The translations under genes and the position numbers were made by a program. The notes beneath the pieces were generated by a model that was not told where the DNA came from, made no database searches, and saw only the letters and a list, made by a program, of their open reading frames with translations. This document shows positions 5,940-12,658 of a stretch of 12,658 nucleotides of DNA, one piece after another. Origin of the DNA: JBHIBA01 sp046758845 (lineage in GTDB: Bacteria > UBA8248 > JACPRG01 > G963555815); assembly GCA_046758845.1 (NCBI GenBank), contig JBHIBA010000118.1, positions 1 through 12,658 on the forward strand, in the 5' to 3' direction. The first letter of the stretch is position 1. The number at the start of each line of letters is the position of its first letter.

Positions 5940-7043
5940 ATGAGCCACCGCTGGAAGTTACTGAGCATCGCCATTTTGTCTGTTTTCCTGATCGCGCTGG
6001 CGTCGTCCCCCGGCGCGTACGCCATCAAGCCTCAAGCCAAAATCAAGGCGGCCTTCGTGTACGTCAGCCCGGTGGGGGACGCGGGCTGGACGTTGGCTCA
6101 CGACAACGCGCGCAAGGCGTTGGAAAAGGCCCTGCCCTATGTGAAGACGGCCTTTACGGAAGCCGTTCCCGAGGGGGCGGAGGCCGAGCGCGTCATCAAC
6201 CAGTACGTGCGCAAGGGGTACAACCTCATCTTCACGACCAGCTTTGGTTATATGGACCCCACCATCAACGTCGCCAAGCGCAGTCCCAACGTGGTCTTCA
6301 TGCACTGCTCCGGTTTCAAGACCGCCAAGAACGTGGGCACGTACTTCGGCCGGATGTACCAGCCGCGCTATCTGGCCGGGATCGTCGCCGGGAAGATGAC
6401 CAAATCGAACATCATCGGCTATGTGGCGGCGCACCCCATCCCGGAAGTGATCCGGGGGATCAACGCGTTCACCCTGGGGGTCCGGTCGGTGAACCCCTGG
6501 GCCAAGGTGCACGTCGTCTGGACCCAGACCTGGTACGACCCCGCCAAGGAGCGCGAAGCGGGCGAGAGCTTGCTGGACATCAACGCCGACGTGATCGCCC
6601 AGCACCAGGACACTCCCGCACCTCAGCAGGCTGCCGAGAAGCGGGGCCGCTACAGCATCGGCTATAATTCCGACATGTCGTCGTTCGCCCCGAAGGCCCA
6701 CCTGACCGCGCCCGTGTGGAACTGGGCGGTCGTTTACAAGAAGGTCGCCCAAGAGGTCCACAAAGGGACCTGGAAGAGTTATCAATACTGGGGCGGCCTG
6801 AAGGAAGGCGTGGTGGACATCGCCCCCTTCGGAAAGATGGTGCCCAATTCCGTCAGGGACCTCGTGATCGACGCCAAGGTTAATTTAACCCGCGGGGTCT
6901 ATGACGTCTTCGATGTAGCTCACCACGGCCCCATCAAGGACCAGAGCGGGAAGGTTCGGCTTGCGTCCGGGCGTATGTCCGACAAGGACATGCTGAGCAT
7001 GAACTACTTCGTCGAGGGGGTTGTCGGCAAGGTCCCCAAATAA
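5940..7043 (+). CDS. BMP-family ABC transporter substrate-binding protein
   Basis: A 367-residue periplasmic binding protein of the basic-membrane-protein (BmpA/PnrA) family, whose characterised members mostly bind nucleosides or purines. The signal peptide is residues 1-28 (KLLSIAILSVFLIAL core, cleavage at AYA|IK). There is no lipobox cysteine, so the protein should be soluble in the periplasm, unlike the lipoproteins of Gram-positives and spirochaetes. Family blocks in order are AFVYVSPVGDAGWTLAHDN (about 38-56), IFTTSFGYMDP (about 96-106), GRMYQPRYLAGIVAGKMTKS, IPEVIRGINAFTLG, and GYNSDMS...WNW near the ligand cleft. AGGAGG lies 8 nt before the ATG. It is the first gene of the operon; a hairpin follows it, which may raise its expression over the membrane parts. 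Substrate is not determinable from sequence alone; nucleoside or purine is the family default. Confidence 0.9.
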   Translation: MSHRWKLLSIAILSVFLIALASSPGAYAIKPQAKIKAAFVYVSPVGDAGWTLAHDNARKALEKALPYVKTAFTEAVPEGAEAERVINQYVRKGYNLIFTTSFGYMDPTINVAKRSPNVVFMHCSGFKTAKNVGTYFGRMYQPRYLAGIVAGKMTKSNIIGYVAAHPIPEVIRGINAFTLGVRSVNPWAKVHVVWTQTWYDPAKEREAGESLLDINADVIAQHQDTPAPQQAAEKRGRYSIGYNSDMSSFAPKAHLTAPVWNWAVVYKKVAQEVHKGTWKSYQYWGGLKEGVVDIAPFGKMVPNSVRDLVIDAKVNLTRGVYDVFDVAHHGPIKDQSGKVRLASGRMSDKDMLSMNYFVEGVVGKVPK

Positions 7044-7109
7044 TCTCTGTCCCGAATTGCCCCTATTGGCTTATCCTACGGGGCCAGGCTCTGGCGTGTG
7101 TCGGGCCCG

Positions 7110-7133
7110 CCTTCGAGGGGTTTCCCTCGGAGG
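7110..7133 (+). terminator. Intercistronic hairpin after the BMP binding-protein gene (partial terminator or mRNA stabiliser)
   Basis: CCTTCGAGGG (7110-7119) pairs with CCCTCGGAGG (7124-7133), a 10-bp stem with one G-T pair and a GTTT loop. Only TTT follows, so termination would be weak at best. Placed 67 bp after the binding-protein stop and 58 bp before the ATPase start, it fits the common arrangement that leaves more binding-protein mRNA than transporter mRNA. Confidence 0.5.
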
Positions 7134-7191
7134 TTTCCCCGGAGCCCGGAATTGCGCAGAGCCGACTTTCTGTGAACTTGAGGGGGCATAA

Positions 7192-8763
7192 GTGACCGAT
7201 CGCAAGGTCGCCGTCTCCATGCAGGGGATTTGCAAACGGTTCCCCGGAGTGGTGGCCAACGATTCGGTGAATTTGGAAATCCTCGAAGGGGAGATCCATA
7301 CCCTCCTCGGAGAGAACGGCGCCGGCAAGAGCACCCTGATGAACATCCTGACCGGGATCTACCGGGCCGACGCCGGGCAGATCGCCATCGGCGGCAAATC
7401 CGTCCACTTGCGGTCCCCCAGGGACGCCATCGCCCTGGGCATCGGGATGGTCCACCAGCACTTCAAGCTTGTCCCGTCCCACACAGTCGCGGAAAACATC
7501 ATTCTCGGTCTGGGCGGCAAGTCCTGGAGGCTCAACCTGAACGAAGTGGAGGCCGAGACCGCCCGCCTCGCCGAGCGCTACGGCCTCAAGGTGGACCCCC
7601 AAGCCTACATCTGGCAACTGTCCATCGGTGAGCAGCAGCGCGTAGAAATTCTGAAAATCCTTTTCCGGGGCGCCAAGATCCTCATCCTGGACGAACCAAC
7701 CGCGGTCCTGACCCCCCAGGAAGCCAGCGAGCTGTTTGAGACCCTCCGGGCCATGGCCGCCGAGGCCCACTCCATCGTTTTCATCTCGCACAAGCTCGAC
7801 GAGGTCATGTCGATCTCTCACCGCATCACAGTTCTACGAGGTGGGCGGGTCGTGGGAACGGTGACTCCGAAGGAGACAGACAAACGGAACCTGTCAAAAA
7901 TGATGGTGGGCCGAGAAGTCCTGTTCGACATCCACCGGGAGAGCGCCCGGAAGGGTGAGTCCGTCCTGGAGGTGGAGGGCCTGACGGCGCTGAATGACCG
8001 GGGCCTGCCCGCCTTACGGGGGACCAGTTTCTCGGTCTCGGCCGGAGAGATTTTGGGTTTCGCCGGCGTGGCCGGCAACGGTCAACAGGAACTGGCGGAG
8101 GCCATCACCGGGCTTCGGCCCACCACCGGCGGCGTCACCCGGATCGGCGGCCGGGAGATGGGCGGGGCCACCCCGCGAGAGTTCATCGAGGCGGGGGTGA
8201 GCTACGTCCCGGCCGATCGGAACGGCGTAGCCACGGTGGGGAACCTCTCCCTGTCGGACAACGTCGTTCTCAAGCGGTACCGGGAAGACGAGTTCGCGAG
8301 CGGCCCTTTCCTCAACCAGCCCGTGGTGGATTCGTACGCCGACCGGCTCATTGAGCAATACCACATCATGACGCCCGGCCACTCCACCCCTGTGCGCCTG
8401 CTCTCGGGCGGTAATCTGCAAAAAGTGATCCTGGCCCGTGAGATTTCAACCGAACACAAGCTCTTCGTCGTCATGTATCCCACGCGGGGCCTCGATGTGG
8501 GCGCGACCGCCTTCATCCGCGAGACCCTGGACAGCCACCGCCTAGCGGGCACCGCCATCGTCCTCATCTCGGAAGACCTGGAGGAGCTGCTCTCCCTGAG
8601 CGACCGGATCGCCGTCCTGTTCGGCGGGGAGATCGTGGGAATCCTTCCGGTGGAGGAGGCCGACATCGAAACGCTCGGCCTGATGATGGCGGGGGCGAAA
8701 CGGCTGGGCGATCAAGCGCGGCCCGCGCTGGAGCGGACCCCTTCCGGTGAGGAGGCGGGCTGA
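7192..8763 (+). CDS. BMP-type (nucleoside/purine) ABC importer ATPase with two ABC domains
   Basis: A 523-residue tandem-NBD ATPase of the RbsA/YufO-like group. Domain 1 is fully active by sequence: Walker A GENGAGKST (40-48), Q-loop Q89, signature LSIGEQQR (143-150), Walker B ILILDEPT (163-170) and H200. Domain 2 is degenerate in the way usual for the family: GVAGNGQQE replaces the P-loop (292-300), the signature LSGGNLQK (404-411) is intact, and the Walker B region VVMYPTRGLDVGA lacks the catalytic glutamate. The tyrosine in MYPTRG stands where relatives usually have Q. The GTG start at 7192 has GAGGGGG about 6 nt upstream. The stop overlaps the next start by one base (TGATG), so translation is coupled to the first permease. 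Confidence 0.92.
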   Translation: MTDRKVAVSMQGICKRFPGVVANDSVNLEILEGEIHTLLGENGAGKSTLMNILTGIYRADAGQIAIGGKSVHLRSPRDAIALGIGMVHQHFKLVPSHTVAENIILGLGGKSWRLNLNEVEAETARLAERYGLKVDPQAYIWQLSIGEQQRVEILKILFRGAKILILDEPTAVLTPQEASELFETLRAMAAEAHSIVFISHKLDEVMSISHRITVLRGGRVVGTVTPKETDKRNLSKMMVGREVLFDIHRESARKGESVLEVEGLTALNDRGLPALRGTSFSVSAGEILGFAGVAGNGQQELAEAITGLRPTTGGVTRIGGREMGGATPREFIEAGVSYVPADRNGVATVGNLSLSDNVVLKRYREDEFASGPFLNQPVVDSYADRLIEQYHIMTPGHSTPVRLLSGGNLQKVILAREISTEHKLFVVMYPTRGLDVGATAFIRETLDSHRLAGTAIVLISEDLEELLSLSDRIAVLFGGEIVGILPVEEADIETLGLMMAGAKRLGDQARPALERTPSGEEAG

Positions 8764-9854
8764 TGGCCGCCGTCCGTCTGGAGATGCGGCTCGAGCGCTC
8801 GAAGGCCCTGGAATACGTAGTCCCGGTGGCATCGGTCGCCCTCGCCCTCATCGTCAGCGCCTTGATCCTTCTGGCGGCGGGGAAAAATCCGTTGGTGGCC
8901 TATTGGGAGATGTTCTCCGAGGCATTCGGCACTTCCTACGGGTTCTCCGAAACCCTGGTGAAGGCCACGCCCCTGTTGCTTTGCGGCCTGGGGGTGATGA
9001 TTACCTTCAAGATGCTCTTCTGGAACATCGGGGCCGAAGGCCAGTTTCACATGGGCGCCTTTGCCGCCACCTACATCGTCCTCACCGGATGGGAGGGATC
9101 GGCGTGGCTGATGATCCCCACCATGATGATCGTCAGCATGATTGCCGGCGCCCTCTGGGCCTTGATCCCCGCTTTCCTGAAAGTCCGGCTGAACGTCAAT
9201 GAGATCATCACGACGCTTCTGATGAATTATGTGGCGATCCTGTGGGTGGACTTCCTGGTCTACGGCCCTTGGAAGGACCCGGGGACCCTGAACTTTCCCC
9301 TGACCCGACAGTTTCCTGAAGGCGCGCAACTTCTCCGGTTTGGAGACACCCGGGTCCACCTGGGCATCCTGTTCGGTTTGGCCGCGGCGGTGCTGTTGTA
9401 TTTCCTTCAGGAGCGAAGCCGTTGGGGCTATGAGATCGCGGTGATGGGCGAAAATCCCCATGCAGCCCAGTATGCCGGGATGAACACCCGGCGAAACATC
9501 ATCCTGGTCATGCTCATCAGCGGAGGGCTCTCCGGGCTGGCGGGAATGGTGGAGGTCTCGGGGATTCAGCTCCGGTTGCTGCACGGCATTTCCCCCCCAA
9601 ACGCCCCCTATGGCTACACGGCCATCATCGTGGCCTGGCTGGCCCGGCGAAACCCCTGGGGCGTGGTCCTCGTGGCGGTGCTCCTGGGAGGCCTGTACGT
9701 CGGGGGCGAAGCGGTCCAGATCACCATGAAGCTGCCGGTGAACATCGTGTTGATCATCCAGGCGCTCATCCTTTTCTTCGTCCTGGGAGGCGAGATCTTG
9801 TCCAGATACCGCGTGGTCTTCCGGCGCACGGAGGCGGCCGTTGGACTACGGTGA
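8763..9854 (+). CDS. BMP-type ABC importer permease, subunit 1
   Basis: A 363-residue inner-membrane permease of the BPD-transp-2 (RbsC/YufP-like) family. Hydrophobic segments start at about residues 18-40 and continue to the C-terminus. Family motifs are WNIGAEGQFHMGAF (87-100) and LNVNEIITTLLMNY (143-156), the latter in the cytoplasmic loop region thought to face the ATPase. It starts at the ATG overlapping the ATPase stop and ends 14 nt inside the next permease gene. It forms a heterodimeric channel with that permease. No truncation or odd composition. Confidence 0.9.
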   Translation: MAAVRLEMRLERSKALEYVVPVASVALALIVSALILLAAGKNPLVAYWEMFSEAFGTSYGFSETLVKATPLLLCGLGVMITFKMLFWNIGAEGQFHMGAFAATYIVLTGWEGSAWLMIPTMMIVSMIAGALWALIPAFLKVRLNVNEIITTLLMNYVAILWVDFLVYGPWKDPGTLNFPLTRQFPEGAQLLRFGDTRVHLGILFGLAAAVLLYFLQERSRWGYEIAVMGENPHAAQYAGMNTRRNIILVMLISGGLSGLAGMVEVSGIQLRLLHGISPPNAPYGYTAIIVAWLARRNPWGVVLVAVLLGGLYVGGEAVQITMKLPVNIVLIIQALILFFVLGGEILSRYRVVFRRTEAAVGLR

Positions 9855-10779
9855 CCTGCTCATCTCCATCCTGCAGGCGGCCGTCCGCTCGGGCACGCCC
9901 ATTCTCTTCGCCTGTGTTGGTGAGATCTACGCGGAGCGCTCGGGCATTCTGAACCTCGGCGTGGAAGGGATGATGCTGGTGGGGGCCATCGCGGGCTTCT
10001 ACACCAGCTTCCTGGTGCAGAGCCCGCTGGCCGGCGTCGTCGCGGCGGCGATGATGGGCGCCCTGATCTCTCTCATCCACGCCTACATCACCATCAGCCT
10101 CCGGGCCGATCAGATCGTAACCGGCTTGACGCTGACGGTCTTCGGAACGGGACTGAGCGGATTTTTCGGACAACCCATGATCGGCCAACTCGCCCCGGGC
10201 TTCGCCTCACTGTCGGTCCCGGGCCTCTCCCAGATCCCTTATATCGGCCGGATCCTCTTTCAACAGGACGCCCTGGTCTATTTTTCCTACCTCCTCGTTC
10301 CGTTGACCTGGTGGGTCATGTTCAAGACGCATCTGGGGCTTTCCATCCGGTCAGTGGGGGAGAATCCCGACACGGCCGATTCGCTGGGGGTTCGCGTGAT
10401 GGCCACCCGCTACGGATGCGTGGTGGTCGGCGGCGCCTTGGCGGGCATCGGGGGCGCTTATCTGTCCTTGGCCTACACGACCATGTGGATCGAGCAGATG
10501 ACGGCGGGGCGCGGATGGATCGCCATCGCCCTGGTCATCTTCGCCGGCTGGAACCCCTTGAAGGCCTTCTTCGGGGCGTACCTGTTCGGGGGGGCGGACG
10601 CCTTGCAGCTTCGAATCCAGGCCGTCGGCTCGGCCGTTCCCGCCCACTTCCTCATGATGCTGCCTTACGTGCTGACCATCGGGATCCTGGTCGTGGCCAC
10701 GCGCGAGTCCGTCCGCAGGCGCCTGGGCGCCCCGGCGGCCCTCTGCATCCCCTACGCCCGCGAAGAACGATCGAGATAG
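9841..10779 (+). CDS. BMP-type ABC importer permease, subunit 2
   Basis: A 312-residue inner-membrane permease paralogous to subunit 1 (YufQ-like). ILNLGVEGMMLVGA (36-49) corresponds to NIGAEGQFHMGA in subunit 1, and RADQIVTGLTLTVFGTGL (88-105) to the NEIITT segment. The start is TTG at 9841, with GGAGG 6 nt upstream; it overlaps subunit 1 by 14 nt. The C-terminal tail is hydrophilic and ends PYAREERSR. The last 73 bp, including the TAG stop, recur at 11619-11691 beyond the toxin-antitoxin pair, so this 3' end may have been rebuilt by an insertion. No terminator follows directly. Confidence 0.9.
   Translation: MDYGDLLISILQAAVRSGTPILFACVGEIYAERSGILNLGVEGMMLVGAIAGFYTSFLVQSPLAGVVAAAMMGALISLIHAYITISLRADQIVTGLTLTVFGTGLSGFFGQPMIGQLAPGFASLSVPGLSQIPYIGRILFQQDALVYFSYLLVPLTWWVMFKTHLGLSIRSVGENPDTADSLGVRVMATRYGCVVVGGALAGIGGAYLSLAYTTMWIEQMTAGRGWIAIALVIFAGWNPLKAFFGAYLFGGADALQLRIQAVGSAVPAHFLMMLPYVLTIGILVVATRESVRRRLGAPAALCIPYAREERSR
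10707..10779 (+). repeat. Direct repeat copy 1: 3' end and stop codon of permease subunit 2
   Basis: These 73 bp match 11619-11691 at 70 positions (offset 912). The differences are G/A at 10734, C/G at 10740 and G/A at 10779. All are third codon positions and all silent, the last turning TAG into TAA. Similarity stops exactly at the stop codon on the right. This copy is the in-frame end of the live gene. Confidence 0.92.
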
Positions 10780-10938
10780 TCCACCGATTACCCCATTCGC
10801 AATCCCACAGGTCACGCAGATTTCGCTGACAGAAAGGAGAGGCCGAAGTACATATGGGGATGTGGATCGCACAGTCGTTCGGAGCTCAATCGCTTAGACG
10901 TTTCAGAATCAGCAGCATCTGGGAAGTCGCGAGCGGCC
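10780..10938 (+). other. Spacer between permease stop and mntA
   Basis: This 159-bp stretch contains CACGCAGATTTCGCTGAC (10813-10830), resembling dispersed intergenic motifs of the CGCAGATTTCGC type known from several bacterial phyla. A weak promoter candidate for the toxin-antitoxin pair is CTGACA (10826-10831), N17, TACATA (10849-10854). The frame of mntA is open all the way back to the permease stop (53 codons) but has no ATG, GTG or TTG before 10939. Confidence 0.35.
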
Positions 10939-11241
10939 ATGACCCGCGCGAAGATTAACATTCCCCAAGACAAAGTTGCCGATTTCTGTAGGCGGCACCA
11001 TATCCGCAGGCTGGCACTTTTCGGGTCCGTCCTGCGGGAGGACTTCCAGGCCGGGAGCGACGTGGACGTCCTGGTGGAATTCGAGCCGGGGCACATGCCA
11101 GGATTGGCCTTTTTCGGGATGCAGGAGGAACTTTCCGAAATTGTGGGGTCCAAAGTGGACTTGAACACGCCGGGTTTTTTGAGCGATCACTTCCGAGATA
11201 AGGTCCTCAGCGAAGCCGAGGAGCTCTATGCCTCGGCATGA
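10939..11241 (+). CDS. mntA: MntA-type nucleotidyltransferase antitoxin (MNT domain)
   Basis: A 100-residue minimal nucleotidyltransferase. The catalytic signature G29-S30-x10-D41-V-D43 (FGSVLREDFQAGSDVDVLVE) is intact, with a third acidic candidate at D74 (SKVDL). In characterised MntA/HepT pairs the antitoxin transfers AMP groups to a tyrosine of the HEPN toxin and so inactivates it. Length and the FEPGHMPGLAFFGMQEEL segment are typical. It starts at the ATG at 10939; the ribosome-binding site is weak (GGGAAG about 12 nt upstream). It overlaps hepT by 14 nt, the usual tight coupling. The pair sits between two copies of the permease 3' end and is unrelated in function to the transporter genes. 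Confidence 0.92.
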   Translation: MTRAKINIPQDKVADFCRRHHIRRLALFGSVLREDFQAGSDVDVLVEFEPGHMPGLAFFGMQEELSEIVGSKVDLNTPGFLSDHFRDKVLSEAEELYASA

Positions 11242-11578
11242 CGACACCCTCCGGATGCAGCACATGCTGGATCACGCCCGGGAAGCGGTGACTTTTCTAC
11301 ATGGTAGGGATCGAGGGGACCTCGATTTAGACCGAATCCTGAGCCTGGCGTTGGTTCGTCTGGTTGAATTTGTTGGCGAGGCAGCAAACCGCGTCTCGGA
11401 AGACACCCGTACCCGCCATCCGGTTATCCCCTGGCCTCAAATCGTTGGCCTCCGAAACCGGCTGATTCATGGGTACGATTCTGTGGACATGGACATCCTT
11501 TGGAAGATTGTGGATCAGGACCTTCCTCTTATGATAGAGGAACTGGAGAAAATCCTCCCCCGGGAGACCCAAAGTTGA
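11228..11578 (+). CDS. hepT: HepT-type HEPN toxin (DUF86 ribonuclease)
   Basis: A 116-residue, mostly helical HEPN-domain protein. The RNase motif R76-x4-H81-x-Y83 (RNRLIHGY) is complete. Y83 is the residue equivalent to the one AMPylated by MntA in the studied Shewanella system. Other family blocks are RILSLALVRLVEFVGEAANRV (about 36-56) and the C-terminal DILWKIVDQDLP. The MPRHDDTLRMQHMLD start is typical, so the ATG at 11228 is well supported even though it lies inside mntA. Targets differ among HepT proteins and cannot be read here. Both catalytic motifs of the pair are intact, so the module is probably functional. Confidence 0.92.
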   Translation: MPRHDDTLRMQHMLDHAREAVTFLHGRDRGDLDLDRILSLALVRLVEFVGEAANRVSEDTRTRHPVIPWPQIVGLRNRLIHGYDSVDMDILWKIVDQDLPLMIEELEKILPRETQS

Positions 11579-11618
11579 AGGGAACCAGATTCGATGCCCA
11601 GGGGACAAGATCAGGTGG

Positions 11619-11691
11619 GTCCGTCCGCAGGCGCCTGGGCGCCCCAGCGGCGCTCTGCATCCCCTACGCCCGCGAAGAACGATCGAGATAA
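11619..11691 (+). pseudogene. Direct repeat copy 2: detached 3' end of permease subunit 2
   Basis: This 73-bp copy of 10707-10779 still encodes the same C-terminal peptide (GAPAALCIPYAREERSR) and ends in TAA instead of TAG. It begins 41 bp after the hepT stop, lacks any start or upstream permease sequence, and is not a gene. All three differences from copy 1 are silent, which suggests that it came from a working permease gene, either the original one here or a relative's. Confidence 0.88.
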
Positions 11692-11710
11692 AACATACCC
11701 CTAAGAGGGG
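11687..11710 (-). terminator. Short hairpin between the cassette and lysR, possible bidirectional terminator
   Basis: CCCCT (11698-11702) pairs with AGGGG (11706-11710) around a 3-nt loop. On the minus strand it is followed by TATGTTTTATC, a weak T-rich run suiting termination of the LysR gene. On the plus strand it lies 6 nt past the stop of repeat copy 2, where a terminator for the permease operon would be expected, but no T-run follows in that direction. Confidence 0.45.
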
Positions 11711-11768
11711 CTCCCTTCGGCCGGCAGCCATTCTCCCAAGAGGCATGTCCCCCTTCGTCCCCGATCCT

Positions 11769-12656
11769 TTACCTCGTCGGAGTTTCTTCGACCGCCTGAA
11801 GGAAGGCGCGCATGGACGGGCTTAACAATTTGTCCTTGTGATGGACAATGCTGAGGTCTCGCTTGAGCCTGACGGAACGAACCTTCAGGGCCTTCAGCCT
11901 ACCCGATTTCACCTCTTCGGCCACCGTGAACTTGGACACCAAGGAGATTCCTAGCCCCGCCTCCACGGCCCGTTTGATGGCCTCCGGGTGTTCCAGCTCC
12001 ATCGCCGGTTCGGGACGCACCCCTTTCGACTGAAGGGCCTCCAGGGCGGCGCGCCGCGTGGCGGACCCAGGCTCCCGAACGATCACGGGACCGCCCGACA
12101 ATTCCCGACAATCCACCCACCGCCTGCCCGCCCAGGGGTGCCCGGGGCGCACGATTAAGACGAGCTCGTCCGAGAGGTAAGGTCTCACCGCGAGTTCCTT
12201 GCCCGCCGGGCGTTCGCCGACAAAGCCCAGATCCAGTTCATTGAGGGCGATCCCCTCCTCGATCTGTCTCGTGTTGGCGATCCGAAGGGAAATCCTCACG
12301 TCGGGATATTTCTCCTTGAAGGTCCGAAGGGAGGGAGGGAGGAGGTAAATCCCGATGGTCGTGCTGGCCCCCAGTCGAATCCGACCCCCCGCCAGGCCCG
12401 AGAGGGCCTCGAGCGCGCCCCGCGCCTCGTCCATGAGACCGAGGACCTGCTTTGCGTAGGGAAGGAGGCTTTCTCCGGCCTCCGTGAGGTGGACCTGTTT
12501 ACCGAGTCGTTCAAAGAGGCGCATCCCCAGACTGCTCTCGAGCTGACGAACCTGAATCGAGACCGCCGGCTGAGTGAGAGCCAGCTCATCCGCCGCTCGG
12601 GTGTAGCTTCTATGCCCGGCCACGGAGACAAAGACCCTGAGCCGGTGAGAGTTCAT
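11769..12656 (-). CDS. LysR-type transcriptional regulator
   Basis: A 295-residue regulator of normal LysR length. The winged helix-turn-helix is residues 1-60 (VFVSVAGHRSYTRAADELALTQPAVSIQVRQLE, key pattern S-x-TRAA...LTQPAVS). It is followed by a linker helix to about 88 and a periplasmic-binding-like effector domain beginning IRLGASTTIGIYLLP (about 93-107). LDLGFVGERP and EAGLGISLVSKF are conserved blocks of that domain. The overall look is closest to the CysL/CbbR-like branch, but the effector is not deducible. The ATG at 12656 fits the family start; only two bases upstream are visible, so its ribosome-binding site and the divergent target gene, if any, lie outside. It converges on the TA cassette and is probably unrelated to it. 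Confidence 0.9.
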   Translation of the reverse strand: MNSHRLRVFVSVAGHRSYTRAADELALTQPAVSIQVRQLESSLGMRLFERLGKQVHLTEAGESLLPYAKQVLGLMDEARGALEALSGLAGGRIRLGASTTIGIYLLPPSLRTFKEKYPDVRISLRIANTRQIEEGIALNELDLGFVGERPAGKELAVRPYLSDELVLIVRPGHPWAGRRWVDCRELSGGPVIVREPGSATRRAALEALQSKGVRPEPAMELEHPEAIKRAVEAGLGISLVSKFTVAEEVKSGRLKALKVRSVRLKRDLSIVHHKDKLLSPSMRAFLQAVEETPTR

Positions 12657-12658
12657 GG

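Larger units (their letters stand above)
10780..11691 (+). mobile_element. Candidate inserted cassette: MntA-HepT pair plus second copy of the permease 3' end
   Basis: The 912-bp unit begins right after the permease stop and ends at the stop codon of the duplicated tail. Such a layout (gene end restored on one side, displaced tail on the other) is what integration at a gene 3' end leaves. No integrase, transposase or terminal inverted repeats are seen, so the mechanism is unknown. Duplication by recombination or an assembly join between strains are alternatives. Confidence 0.4.

Noticed and set aside
7192..8763. Degenerate second P-loop in the BMP ATPase as a sign of gene decay
   Set aside because: Loss of the second P-loop and catalytic glutamate is normal for tandem-NBD ATPases of this family.
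8763..10779. Antisense frames over the BMP permeases
   Set aside because: Histidine- and arginine-rich shadows of GC-rich codons with no homology features.
10854..10958. 34-codon small ORF ahead of mntA, overlapping its start
   Set aside because: AAAGGAGAGG lies upstream but too far away (about 13 nt); the peptide has no recognised features and the mntA frame explains the end.
11500..11691. 63-codon frame ending in the duplicated permease tail
   Set aside because: It starts inside hepT in another frame; only the last 24 codons are permease-derived, so it is a remnant and not a gene.

Overview
The window looks like a high-GC chromosomal segment from a Gram-negative bacterium. Outer-membrane logic (a porin start and the hemin-uptake protein HemP) and Sec-exported solute-binding proteins without a lipobox cysteine support this. 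A proteobacterial, Desulfobacterota or NC10-like origin fits, but the sequence does not settle the taxon. There are ten complete or near-complete genes, one complete gene whose upstream region is cut off by the window (LysR), and one gene truncated by the left edge (porin). No integrase, transposase, tRNA, rRNA or CRISPR array is visible.

Left half (1-5552, all minus strand): an iron-acquisition region. In transcription order it holds a fused two-domain Fe(III) permease (FbpB type, 5552-3870), its ATPase (FbpC type, 3745-2573), a DtxR/MntR-family metal-dependent repressor (2263-1703), a HemP-family hemin-uptake protein overlapping the repressor by 14 nt (1716-1510), a strong intrinsic terminator (about 1441-1396), a periplasmic Fe(III)-binding protein (FbpA type, 1288-245), and the signal peptide and first residues of a porin-like protein running off the left edge (from 154). 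A good sigma-70 promoter with TTAGGT/ACCTAA arms around its -10 region precedes the repressor, which suggests metal-responsive autoregulation of the dtxR-hemP pair. The binding protein is therefore separated from its permease and ATPase by the regulator-hemP unit.

Right half (5940-10779, plus strand): a complete four-gene BMP-family ABC importer. It has a periplasmic BMP binding protein, a double-NBD ATPase and two paralogous permeases, tightly packed with overlaps of 1 and 14 nt after the ATPase. The family usually imports nucleosides or purines. A candidate TTGACA-N17-TAGAAC promoter lies in the 387-bp divergent intergenic region, and a 10-bp-stem hairpin separates the binding-protein gene from the ATPase gene.

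Far right (10780-12658): directly after the last permease lies a complete MntA/HepT (MNT-HEPN) toxin-antitoxin pair with intact catalytic motifs. It is bracketed by a 73-bp direct repeat. Copy 1 is the real 3' end of the permease gene, including its stop. Copy 2, just beyond hepT, is a detached second copy of the same 3' end. The copies differ at three bases, all third codon positions, including TAG versus TAA in the stop. This looks like an insertion of a TA cassette that duplicated or reconstituted the permease 3' end, and it is the most unusual structure in the window. A LysR-type regulator (12656-11769, minus) converges on this region.
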